DNA of 7,671 bases from an uncultured Fastidiosipila sp. (GCA_938014865.1 CALLQJ010000330.1:1-7671); one strand, 5' to 3'; counted from the first letter of the stretch, positions 1 to 6,441 are shown. The notes: generated from the sequence alone by a model not told the origin. Numbers and translations are program-made.

Positions 1-130
1 AGATCCGGCACTTTATATCGGAAGGGCGCCGGGTCAGGTGGAGGATTTTCTCAGAGACTATATCCGGCCGCTTCTGGATCAGCATAAAGAGATCCGGGGC
101 GAGGCGGAAAATTGTGAGATAAGAGTGTGA
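1..130 (+). CDS. purB: Adenylosuccinate lyase, C-terminal end only (partial)
   Basis: The reading frame is open from position 2 to the TGA at 128-130, giving 42 residues that begin DPALYIGRAPGQVEDFL and end CEIRV. The pattern of a GRAxxQVE stretch followed by a short helix (RDYIRPLLDQHKEI) matches, from memory, the C-terminal end of bacterial adenylosuccinate lyase. That enzyme removes fumarate from SAICAR and from adenylosuccinate in cytoplasmic purine synthesis. The catalytic regions lie outside the window, so the call rests on the tail alone. The stop codon overlaps the ribosome binding site of the cysteine desulfurase 11 bp downstream, so the two are probably co-transcribed. Another member of the fumarase/aspartase superfamily is possible but less likely. 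Confidence 0.72.
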   Translation, partial: DPALYIGRAPGQVEDFLRDYIRPLLDQHKEIRGEAENCEIRV

Positions 131-134
131 GGTG
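129..134 (+). promoter_or_regulatory. Ribosome binding site of the cysteine desulfurase
   Basis: GAGGTG lies 7 bases before the ATG at 142 and shares bases with the TGA stop of the upstream gene (128-130). The arrangement fixes the start at 142 and suggests that translation of the two genes is linked. Confidence 0.7.
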
Positions 135-141
135 AACGACG

Positions 142-1287
142 ATGATTTATTTAGACCACAGTGCCACAACCAAACCTTATAAAGAAGTCTGCGATACGGT
201 ATGCCGCGCGCTGCGCGAAGATTTCTGGAATCCGGCATCCATGTATCGCCCGGCGGCTGCCGTCGCCGGCAAAATGAAGACGGCTTTCGCCTCTTTGGCC
301 TCTGACTTAGGCTGTGAACCCTCCGAACTCATCCAGACCTCCTGTGCTACCGAAGCCAGCAATATGGCTTTAAAAGGGCTTTTCAGCCGATACGGCACAA
401 GGCTCAATACGATTATCGCGACCGAGGCGGATCATGATGCGACCTTATCTACTTTGAACTATCTGGAACAGCACGGGGCCCGGATTATTCTTTTAAAGCC
501 CCTGAAAAACGGCCTGATTGATCCGGACGATCTGGAGCATGTTTTAGATGAGAGAACGCTCTGCGTTTCGCTTTTGTGGGTCAATAATGAAACAGGGGTT
601 GTGCAGGATCTGGAGACGCTCTGCAAAGTCATCCGCCGGAAGGCGCCGGAATGTTTTATTCACGCGGATATGGTGCAGGCCTGGGGGAAAATTGATTTCA
701 GCCTGCAGGATCTCGATGTGGACCTGGCGTCCTTCAGTGCCCATAAAATTCACGGGCCCAAGGGGACCGGGCTTTTGTACAAGCGGAAAAAAGTGATTCC
801 GGATGTCCTGATTCACGGGGGCGGGCAGCAGAACGGCTGGCGCTCCGGGACGGAAAACTGGCCGCTTTTAGCCGGCATGGCCAAGGCCTCGGCGATGCAG
901 AAGGAAAGTTTTGCCCGGCGCAAAGAACGGGTCCGTGCACTTAATAAAACGCTCAAGGAAGGCCTTCGTCATACGCCTGCCGTCATCTCGTTTCCGCATG
1001 CTTTAGATGAGATTGTCAGTGTGTCTTTCCCGGGGCTGCGCGGCGAAACGCTGATGCATATGCTCGATGAGAAAGGTGTCTATCTTTCCACCTCCTCCGC
1101 CTGCCAGGCCGGCAGCAAGGGCATTTCCCATGTGCTGAAAGCCTGCCGCATGGAGAAGAAACAAGCCGAGGGGACGCTGCGCATCAGCCTGGACGCGTCA
1201 AACAGCGAAGAAGAAATAAAAACGTTTATTAAGATTTTAGAAGAAGTTCTGGATACCCTCAGAGACTGGGGCATGTATCAGGATTAA
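142..1287 (+). CDS. Cysteine desulfurase, NifS/IscS-like, partner of ThiI
   Basis: This is a cytoplasmic PLP enzyme that takes sulfur from L-cysteine, leaving alanine and an enzyme persulfide. The 381 residues match the family length. Visible hallmarks are the N-terminal YLDHSATT (3-10), the PLP phosphate-binding loop TSCATEASN (66-74), His98 for ring stacking, NNETG (148-152), Asp176 and Gln179 in the DMVQAWGK segment, the Schiff-base lysine Lys202 in SAHK, RSGTEN (234-239), the catalytic cysteine Cys321 in SSACQAG, and Arg347 in the final RISL motif. The usual glycine in the PLP loop (TSGATE) is Cys68 here. Its place directly before thiI mirrors the nifZ-thiI pair of Bacillus subtilis, so supplying sulfur to ThiI is the likely job. 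Selenocysteine lyase activity cannot be excluded. The ATG at 142 has a good ribosome binding site and the normal family N-terminus. Confidence 0.93.
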   Translation: MIYLDHSATTKPYKEVCDTVCRALREDFWNPASMYRPAAAVAGKMKTAFASLASDLGCEPSELIQTSCATEASNMALKGLFSRYGTRLNTIIATEADHDATLSTLNYLEQHGARIILLKPLKNGLIDPDDLEHVLDERTLCVSLLWVNNETGVVQDLETLCKVIRRKAPECFIHADMVQAWGKIDFSLQDLDVDLASFSAHKIHGPKGTGLLYKRKKVIPDVLIHGGGQQNGWRSGTENWPLLAGMAKASAMQKESFARRKERVRALNKTLKEGLRHTPAVISFPHALDEIVSVSFPGLRGETLMHMLDEKGVYLSTSSACQAGSKGISHVLKACRMEKKQAEGTLRISLDASNSEEEIKTFIKILEEVLDTLRDWGMYQD

Positions 1288-1290
1288 AAC

Positions 1291-1316
1291 AGCCTTCTGA
1301 AGAGCAGAGGCTGCTC
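1291..1316 (+). other. Two overlapping, mutually exclusive RNA hairpins before thiI
   Basis: Immediately after the desulfurase stop, AGCCTTCTG (1291-1299) can pair with CAGAGGCT (1305-1312) with one bulged T. Alternatively GAGCAG (1302-1307) can pair perfectly with CTGCTC (1311-1316) around a 3-base loop. The two stems share bases, so only one can form at a time. No T-run follows, so this is not a standard intrinsic terminator. It may be an RNA-stability or processing element, or chance. Confidence 0.35.
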
Positions 1317-1355
1317 CTTAAAGCCAAAGGACAGAGAAGAACGAAAGGTGAGAGA

Positions 1356-2582
1356 GTGGAAAATAAATTAATTTTAGCACGTGTAGGCGAGATTGCCCTG
1401 AAGGGGCTGAACCGCCGGAAGTTTGTCAATAAAGTCATGGACAATCTGCGCTGGCGCCTGCGCAAGATTGCAGACTATAAAGTGTATTCGGCCAGCAGCC
1501 GGATCTGGGCAGAACCGCTTGATCAGAATGCCGCTTCCGAAGCCAATCTTGAAAAAGCCTTGGACGTGGCCTGCCGCGTCTTCGGCATTGTTTCGGCCAG
1601 CCTTGTCTCCCGCGTAGAAGGCGGCTTTCCCAATATATGCGAGGAAGCGGATCGTCTGGTAAAAGAAATCTTAGCTGAAACAAGGAAGCCTCTGACTTTT
1701 AAGGTAGAGTGCCGGCGGGGACGGAAATCGTTTCCGATGACCTCTCCCGAGATCGCCCGGGAATTAGGCGCTTACCTTCTGCAGCATAATAATACGGGCA
1801 ATTTATCGGTGGACGTGATTGAGCCGGATTTTATTGTCTATGTGGAGGTCCGGGACAATCACTACATTTACAGCAAGGTGCATGAAGGCATTAAAGGACT
1901 GCCCGTCGGAACGGGCGGGAAGGGGATGCTGCTGCTCTCGGGCGGCATTGATTCCCCCGTCGCCGGCTTTATGATGGCCTCAAGGGGCATGGAGCTTGAA
2001 GCGGTTTACTTTCACAGCTTTCCCTTTACCTCGGATGAAGCCAAAGAAAAAGTCATTGATCTGGCCCGTATTCTCAGTGAATACGCCGGCCGCATCCGCC
2101 TTCACATCGTGAACTTTACGGAAATACAGGTGACGCTGCGGAAGAACTGCCCGCCTGAGATGATGACAATCGTGATGCGCCGCATGATGATGCGGATTGC
2201 CGAAAAAATCGCCGAAAAAAGAGGCTGTGATGCGCTCATCACCGGCGAAAGCTTAGGCCAGGTGGCCAGCCAGACCGCCGAAGCCCTGCATACGACTAAC
2301 TATGTAGTCTCCAAGCCGGTTTTCCGTCCGCTCATCGGACTGGACAAAGATCATACGGTAGACCTGGCCCGGAAGATCGGTACCTTTGAAACCTCGATTC
2401 TGCCTTATGAAGACTGCTGTACGGTCTTTGTGCCGAAACATCCGAAAATCCGGCCCAAACTGAAAGATGCCGAAAAGGCAGAAGAAAAACTGGATGTCGC
2501 AGCTTTGACCGAAGAAGGCGTAAACAAGACCGAAACGCTCCTGATTTCTTACGGGAAAACACAGGAGGATACGGTACAATAG
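1356..2582 (+). CDS. thiI: tRNA 4-thiouridine synthase ThiI, short form without rhodanese domain
   Basis: ThiI adenylates U8 of tRNA with ATP and replaces the oxygen with sulfur, giving 4-thiouridine; in some bacteria it also feeds thiamine thiazole synthesis. The 408 residues comprise an N-terminal ferredoxin-like part beginning LILARVGEIALKG, a THUMP domain (roughly 65-170) and a PP-loop pyrophosphatase domain whose ATP motif SGGIDSP is at 195-201. ITGESLGQVASQT (295-307) is also typical. The E. coli protein is longer and ends in a rhodanese domain carrying a persulfide cysteine; that domain is absent here, as in Bacillus. Candidate sulfur-handling residues are the adjacent Cys354-Cys355 in PYEDCCT. 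The start is GTG at 1356, with AAAGGTG (1344-1350) 5 bases upstream. The in-frame stop TAG is followed at once by TAA. The dedicated desulfurase lies just upstream. Confidence 0.96.
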   Translation: MENKLILARVGEIALKGLNRRKFVNKVMDNLRWRLRKIADYKVYSASSRIWAEPLDQNAASEANLEKALDVACRVFGIVSASLVSRVEGGFPNICEEADRLVKEILAETRKPLTFKVECRRGRKSFPMTSPEIARELGAYLLQHNNTGNLSVDVIEPDFIVYVEVRDNHYIYSKVHEGIKGLPVGTGGKGMLLLSGGIDSPVAGFMMASRGMELEAVYFHSFPFTSDEAKEKVIDLARILSEYAGRIRLHIVNFTEIQVTLRKNCPPEMMTIVMRRMMMRIAEKIAEKRGCDALITGESLGQVASQTAEALHTTNYVVSKPVFRPLIGLDKDHTVDLARKIGTFETSILPYEDCCTVFVPKHPKIRPKLKDAEKAEEKLDVAALTEEGVNKTETLLISYGKTQEDTVQ

Positions 2583-2583
2583 T

Positions 2584-2631
2584 AAAGGTGCAAGGGTAAA
2601 CTGAAATGTTTGGCCCTGCACTCTTTTATTT
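2584..2631 (+). terminator. Intrinsic terminator or attenuator between thiI and glyA
   Basis: Starting two bases after the thiI stop, GTGCA (2588-2592) pairs with TGCAC (2617-2621), GGG (2594-2596) with CCC (2614-2616), and AAAC (2598-2601) with GTTT (2608-2611) around the loop TGAAAT. Small bulges separate the segments. The tail is TCTTTTATTT (2622-2631), and the AAAG before the stem could also pair into it. This has the form of a rho-independent terminator, slightly weakened by bulges and by a broken T-tract. Only 35 bases separate the tail from the glyA start, so partial read-through (attenuation) is plausible. Confidence 0.75.
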
Positions 2632-2666
2632 AAAAAGGAATCATTATAGAGAAGGACACATGCTAT

Positions 2667-3923
2667 ATGCTTGGAGAACATCTGAAAACAACAGACCCTG
2701 AAGTCTATGAAGCCGTGAAGGCTGAGCTCAAACGTCAGAACGAGAAGCTGGAAATGATCGCATCGGAAAATTTTACCTCCCTTGCCGTTATGGAAGCTCA
2801 GGGCTCGGTCATGACCAATAAGTACGCAGAAGGCTATCCCGGCAGACGCTATTACGGCGGCTGCGAATACGTCGACGAGGCTGAAAGTCTGGCCATTGAA
2901 CGGGCCAAAAAGCTTTTCGGGGCAGAAGCGGCGAATGTACAGCCGCATTCGGGCGCTCAGGCGAATATGGCCGTCTATTTTGCGGCCTTGAAGCCGGGGG
3001 ATAAAATCCTGGGAATGGATTTAGCGCACGGCGGTCATCTGACCCACGGCATGGCCAAAAACTTTTCCGGCATGCTCTATGAGGCCCATTTCTATCAGGT
3101 CTCTCCCGATGATGAACGCATCGACTATGAGCGTCTGGCGCAGCAGGCCCTTGAATTAAAGCCGAAAATGATTGTAGCGGGGGCCAGTGCCTATCCGAGA
3201 ATCATTGATTTTAAACGGCTCAGGGAAATTGCCGACAGCTGCGGTGCCTATCTTTTTGTAGACATGGCGCATATCGCGGGCTTGGTGGCGGCGGGCCTGC
3301 ATCCGAATCCGGTGCCCTATGCGGATTTTGTAACGACTACCACCCACAAGACCCTGCGCGGTCCCCGGGGCGGCATGATTTTGTGCAAGAAAAAATACAT
3401 CCGCAAGATTAATTCCGCTGTCTTCCCCGGCATGCAGGGCGGACCTTTGATGCATGTGATTGCCGCGAAAGCCGTCGCTTTAAAAGAGGCGCTTTCCGAT
3501 GAATTCAAAGACTACCAGAAACGGGTCGTGGAGAATGCTGCGGCGCTGGCCGAAGGTCTGATGAAGCGCGGGCTGAAGCTGGTTTCGGACGGCACAGATA
3601 ATCATTTAATCTTAATTGATCTGCGGCCGAACGACCTGAGCGGCAAAGAGCTGCAGGAACGTCTGGACCATGTGAATATAACGGCAAATAAGAATACGAT
3701 TCCTTATGAGACCGCAAAGCCGACCGTAACCTCGGGGCTTCGTCTCGGGACACCGGCCCTGACGACCCGCGGCTTTAATGCGGAAGAGATGGACAAGATC
3801 GCCGAGTATATTTACCTGGCGGTCACGGATTATGAAAACAGCAAAGAAAAGATTTTAAAAGGTGTAGCGGAACTTACTGAGAAACATCCGCTTTATCCTG
3901 AATTAATGAAAGATATGGCGTGA
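2667..3923 (+). CDS. glyA: Serine hydroxymethyltransferase
   Basis: This cytoplasmic PLP enzyme interconverts serine and glycine while loading a one-carbon unit on tetrahydrofolate, supplying methylene-THF for purine, thymidylate and methionine synthesis. The 418 residues match the family length. Clear motifs are IASENF (31-36), YAEGYPGRRYYGGCEYVD (53-70), the PLP-ring aspartate and histidine in VDMAHIAGL (Asp199, His202), the Schiff-base lysine Lys228 in TTTTHKTLRGPRGG, and Arg359 in SGLRLGT, which binds the substrate carboxylate. The ATG at 2667 has AGAAGGA (2650-2656) 10 bases upstream, a slightly long spacing. An ATG at 2660 is out of frame. The gene sits behind a terminator-like hairpin and overlaps rarA by 4 bp. 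No feature is missing or odd. Confidence 0.98.
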   Translation: MLGEHLKTTDPEVYEAVKAELKRQNEKLEMIASENFTSLAVMEAQGSVMTNKYAEGYPGRRYYGGCEYVDEAESLAIERAKKLFGAEAANVQPHSGAQANMAVYFAALKPGDKILGMDLAHGGHLTHGMAKNFSGMLYEAHFYQVSPDDERIDYERLAQQALELKPKMIVAGASAYPRIIDFKRLREIADSCGAYLFVDMAHIAGLVAAGLHPNPVPYADFVTTTTHKTLRGPRGGMILCKKKYIRKINSAVFPGMQGGPLMHVIAAKAVALKEALSDEFKDYQKRVVENAAALAEGLMKRGLKLVSDGTDNHLILIDLRPNDLSGKELQERLDHVNITANKNTIPYETAKPTVTSGLRLGTPALTTRGFNAEEMDKIAEYIYLAVTDYENSKEKILKGVAELTEKHPLYPELMKDMA

Positions 3924-5239
3924 AACAAGAACCTTTAGCGTATCGGATGTCCCCAAAAACTCTTGATCAGTTCGTGGGCCAGGAGCATATCCTCGGCCCC
4001 GGCAAAATGCTGCGCAGAATGATTCAGGCGGATCAGCTGAGCTCGATTATTCTTTTTGGTCCGCCCGGAACAGGGAAGACCTCGATTGCGCGCATCATCG
4101 CCGAAACCACGGAAGCCACCTTCCGGCAGATCAATGCCGTGACCTCAGGCATCAAGGATATCAAAAGGATCGTGGAAGAAAGCCAAAACTACATCATGAA
4201 CCCCACGGGGCGCATGGTTTTATTTGTCGATGAAATCCATCGTTTTAACAAAGCGCAGCAGGATGCCCTGCTGCCGCATGTTGAAAACGGCAATCTGATT
4301 CTGATCGGGGCGACGACGGAAAATCCTTATTTTGAAGTGAACAAAGCCCTGCTCTCACGCTCGACGGTTTTTCAGCTCTATCCGCTGGAAAAAGAAGATA
4401 TTAAAAAAATCATTCGCATGACGCTGGAAGACAAGGAGCGCGGACTCGGAAATGAAGCCCTTGAAATGAGCCCGGAGGCAGAAGAGTTTCTGGCGGAAAT
4501 ATCCCGCGGCGACGCCCGTACGGCCTTAAACGGCATCGAATTAGCCTGGATGACGACCCCGGCAGACGAGGACGGCGTTATTCGTCTGAGCGCCGAGATC
4601 ATGCAGGAATGTGTACAGAAAAAACCGCTGCGCTATGATGCCGACGGCGAAGACCATTACGACACCATCAGCGCATTTATTAAATCCATCCGCGGATCCG
4701 ATCCGGATGCGGCGGTTTTATACCTGGCAAGGATGCTCGAAGCAGGGGAGGACCCGGCTTTTATCGCGCGCCGCATGGTAATTTCCGCGGCCGAAGATGT
4801 CGGCATGGCCAATCCGCAGGCTTTGAGCATTGCCGTGGCCGCCTGGCAGGCCAGTGAAATGATCGGCATGCCGGAGGCAAGGATCATATTGGCCGAGGCC
4901 TGCATTATGCTGGCCACCAGTCCGAAGTCTAATCGTTCTTATCGGGCGATCGATGAGGCGCTTAAAGATGTCCGGACAAAAGATACCGGAGAAATTCCGT
5001 TCTATTTGCGCAATGCACCGATTCGCGAAATGGCCGATCACCTCGGCTACAGCAAAGGCTATAATTATGCGCATGATTATCCTTCCGGCATTGCGCCCAT
5101 GGACTTTTTGCCCGAAAAAATGCTCGGACGGCGTTATTACCGGCCGAGTCAAAACGGCTTCGAGAAAAAAGTCAGCAATTATATGAACTTTATTGAAAAA
5201 CATCTGAAAAGAACGCCCGAAGATCCCGCCAAAAACTGA
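3920..5239 (+). CDS. rarA: Replication-associated recombination protein A (RarA/MgsA), AAA+ ATPase
   Basis: RarA (MgsA; WRNIP1/Mgs1 in eukaryotes) is a tetrameric AAA+ ATPase related to the clamp loader that acts at stalled replication forks and gaps. The 439 residues match the family. Seen in order: an N-terminal segment with the family pattern SPKTLDQFVGQEHILG, Walker A GPPGTGKTS (47-55), Walker B LFVDEIHRF (101-109), sensor 1 ATTENP (131-136), an arginine-finger candidate Arg147 in LSRS, and sensor 2 RGDAR (196-200). The family-specific C-terminal oligomerisation region includes LATSPKSNRSY (331-341) and HDYPSG (385-390). The start is GTG at 3920 inside the glyA stop (shared GTGA). There is no strong ribosome binding site, so translational coupling to glyA is likely. 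The last codons also form half of a hairpin on the opposite strand. Confidence 0.96.
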   Translation: MKQEPLAYRMSPKTLDQFVGQEHILGPGKMLRRMIQADQLSSIILFGPPGTGKTSIARIIAETTEATFRQINAVTSGIKDIKRIVEESQNYIMNPTGRMVLFVDEIHRFNKAQQDALLPHVENGNLILIGATTENPYFEVNKALLSRSTVFQLYPLEKEDIKKIIRMTLEDKERGLGNEALEMSPEAEEFLAEISRGDARTALNGIELAWMTTPADEDGVIRLSAEIMQECVQKKPLRYDADGEDHYDTISAFIKSIRGSDPDAAVLYLARMLEAGEDPAFIARRMVISAAEDVGMANPQALSIAVAAWQASEMIGMPEARIILAEACIMLATSPKSNRSYRAIDEALKDVRTKDTGEIPFYLRNAPIREMADHLGYSKGYNYAHDYPSGIAPMDFLPEKMLGRRYYRPSQNGFEKKVSNYMNFIEKHLKRTPEDPAKN

Positions 5240-5259
5240 AGCGGGAAATCGGGCGCTCT
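5210..5259 (-). terminator. Probable terminator of the PHP gene, inside the rarA 3' end
   Basis: CGCCCGA (5214-5220) pairs with TCGGGCG (5249-5255) and TCCCGC (5224-5229) with GCGGGA (5241-5246). A small internal loop separates them, the 11-base loop contains the rarA stop codon, and AGA/TCT pairs lie outside one mismatch. Read on the minus strand the hairpin is followed by TTCTTTTC and further T-rich sequence, as in an intrinsic terminator, about 30 bases after the PHP stop. On the plus strand no T-run follows, so it is a poor terminator for rarA. Confidence 0.6.
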
Positions 5260-5291
5260 GTCCGGGCTTCTGCGTTCCGCTCTCAGACGCT

Positions 5292-6179
5292 TTATTCAGA
5301 AAGGGGCGTCAGGCACGGCTTTCCTTTTTCAAAATGCGTCACGGCCTCAAAGCCGAGTGCTTTGAGATAATCGGCGGTCTTTTTGAAGCCTTCGCCGACC
5401 AAGCCGGCATGGTGCGCATCGGATGCGATGCTGACGAGTTTTCCGCCCATCTCCCGGTAACGTTTGAGAATCTCGGGATCCGGCAGTCCCATCGGCTTGC
5501 CGTCGGATTCTTTGGCCCGCTGAGAGCCGATATTCAGTTCCAAAGAGACATCGTTTTTAATCATAACGGAAAAGAGCCGGTCAAAAGCCTCCTTATGATC
5601 CCGGTAGAACATCTTCTTGACCGGATAATTCGAATAACGCGAGACGTAGTCAAAATGGCCCAGAATATTTGCATAATCCATTTCTTCAAGCATGTCTGCC
5701 ATGAAGTGAAGATAAAGATTATACAGTTCGATCTTGTCTTTTTTATAAATCTCATGCCGGTAAAGGTAGACATCCTGTTTATCGAGGCTGTGGACCGAGG
5801 CAATGATGCAGTCAAAAGGATTGGCCTTGCTGAGTGCTCTGAAGTGATCGGCCAGAGGCGGCGCATAACCGAGTTCAATACCGATCAGCAGTTTAAAGGG
5901 ATCCTTGGCCGCTTTCAGTTTTTCCTGCTCTTTTTTCAGGCGTTTAAGGTAATCGGGAATATAAAAAATCCACTCGCCCTTTTTGGGAACGGCACCGGAA
6001 GCGGGAAGAGGGTAATGATGTTCTGCTTCATAAAGATCCTTGTCATAGTGATCCGTTTGGATCACCCCGGCAAGGCCTTTCGCTTTCGCTTCTTCTATTC
6101 TCTCGGAAAGCGGCTGTGTCGCATCCGGGGAGAATTCTTTGCAGTGTGTATGGACATCAATAAACGCATTGTCAGACAT
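5292..6179 (-). CDS. PHP-domain phosphoesterase, histidinol-phosphatase (HisK) family
   Basis: PHP proteins are metal-dependent phosphoesterases with a distorted TIM barrel; the HisK branch removes phosphate from histidinol phosphate. The 295 residues carry the full metal-ligand set: His10 and His12 in DVHTHC, His44 in TDH, Glu102 in GIELGY, His130 in ASVHS, His175 in LGHFD, and Asp254 and His256 in ASDAH. A charged helical stretch (77-95) is inserted between the second and third motifs. I start at the ATG at 6179 because GGAGG (6193-6189) lies 9 bases upstream. An earlier in-frame ATG at 6203 would add 8 residues but has no ribosome binding site and falls within the promoter candidate. No histidine genes are nearby, so the true substrate is open and another sugar or nucleotide phosphate is possible. 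Confidence 0.87.
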   Translation of the reverse strand: MSDNAFIDVHTHCKEFSPDATQPLSERIEEAKAKGLAGVIQTDHYDKDLYEAEHHYPLPASGAVPKKGEWIFYIPDYLKRLKKEQEKLKAAKDPFKLLIGIELGYAPPLADHFRALSKANPFDCIIASVHSLDKQDVYLYRHEIYKKDKIELYNLYLHFMADMLEEMDYANILGHFDYVSRYSNYPVKKMFYRDHKEAFDRLFSVMIKNDVSLELNIGSQRAKESDGKPMGLPDPEILKRYREMGGKLVSIASDAHHAGLVGEGFKKTADYLKALGFEAVTHFEKGKPCLTPLSE

Positions 6180-6188
6180 AATAATCAT

Positions 6189-6193
6189 CCTCC
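6189..6193 (-). promoter_or_regulatory. Ribosome binding site deciding the PHP gene start
   Basis: On the minus strand GGAGG lies 9 bases before the ATG at 6179. It sits inside the longer version of the reading frame that would begin at 6203, which argues that the shorter protein beginning MSDNAF is the real one. Confidence 0.75.
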
Positions 6194-6201
6194 GATTACA
6201 C

Positions 6202-6207
6202 ATTGTA
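6202..6207 (-). promoter_or_regulatory. Candidate -10 element for the PHP gene
   Basis: The minus strand reads TACAAT here, one base from the TATAAT consensus. Transcription would begin near 6195, just ahead of the ribosome binding site, leaving a leader of about 16 bases. I see no convincing -35 at 16-18 bp spacing, so the call is weak. Confidence 0.35.
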
Positions 6208-6390
6208 GACCAAAATGCCCGAAGATACCGTTAAGGGCTTTGCTTTTTTCTGCAGCGGAACGAAAGAACGCCGGTACAATCCGCCTTCTGTTAAACGGCC
6301 GTTAAATAAGAAGAAATATAAAGGCACTTTCCCGGGGGAATGAACAAAAATTCTCGCTGAAGACGCCGAGAGCAAGGTAAAAGAGAGAAT
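6204..6390. other. Divergent intergenic region with inverted repeats
   Basis: This stretch separates the PHP gene and udp and holds no supportable gene. It contains AACGGCCGTT (6294-6303), a perfect 10-bp palindrome that extends to 16 bp (6291-6306) with one mismatched pair. It also contains TTCCC/GGGAA (6329-6340), TCTCG/CGAGA (6352-6356 with 6368-6372) and the spaced pair AAATTCTC/GAGAATTT (6348-6355 with 6385-6392). The last overlaps the putative -35 of udp. These are candidates for regulator sites, but no known operator is recognised. A 42-codon open frame (6215-6343) lacks a ribosome binding site. Confidence 0.4.
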
Positions 6391-6419
6391 TTAAAAAGAA
6401 AATCTGTAAATGATAAGAT
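6391..6419 (+). promoter_or_regulatory. udp: Candidate extended -10 promoter of udp
   Basis: TTAAAA (6391-6396) is a 4-of-6 match to the -35 consensus. It is followed at 17 bp by TAAGAT (6414-6419), which is preceded by TGA, making an extended -10. Transcription would start near 6426, giving a leader of about 16 bases to the ATG at 6442 and excluding the earlier ATG at 6418 as a start. Confidence 0.5.
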
Positions 6420-6441
6420 GAAAGAAAAACGAGGTGGATGT

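Noticed and set aside
2632..2666. Promoter for glyA between the hairpin and the start codon (CATTAT or TATAGA as -10)
   Set aside because: No -35 at proper spacing, and the predicted start would fall at or after the glyA ribosome binding site.
2253..2948. Open frame of 231 codons on the minus strand across the thiI-glyA junction
   Set aside because: It crosses two well-supported genes and a terminator hairpin and resembles no family; a shadow frame.
5286..5310. GACGC/GCGTC inverted repeat over the PHP stop codon as a terminator
   Set aside because: Only 5 bp with a 15-base loop and no T-run on either strand.
6180..6203. Longer start for the PHP protein at the ATG at 6203
   Set aside because: The GGAGG site lies inside this extension, no ribosome binding site precedes it, and the family N-terminus is only a few residues before DVHTH.
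6217..6250. GCCC/GGGC stem followed by a T-rich run, as a plus-strand terminator
   Set aside because: The stem is only 4 bp with a 14-base loop, and no plus-strand gene ends nearby.
5334..6305. Long open frame (323 codons) on the plus strand opposite the PHP gene
   Set aside because: It has no ribosome binding site and no recognisable family, while the minus strand has the full set of PHP metal ligands, a strong GGAGG and a terminator. It is an antisense shadow.
6215..6343. A 42-codon plus-strand open frame with a basic C-terminal half in the divergent intergenic region
   Set aside because: No ribosome binding site precedes the ATG and no family is recognised; length is within chance expectation.
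6418..6441. Longer start for Udp at the ATG at 6418
   Set aside because: It overlaps the -10 candidate and would place the GAGGTG site inside the coding region; the ATG at 6442 matches the family start.
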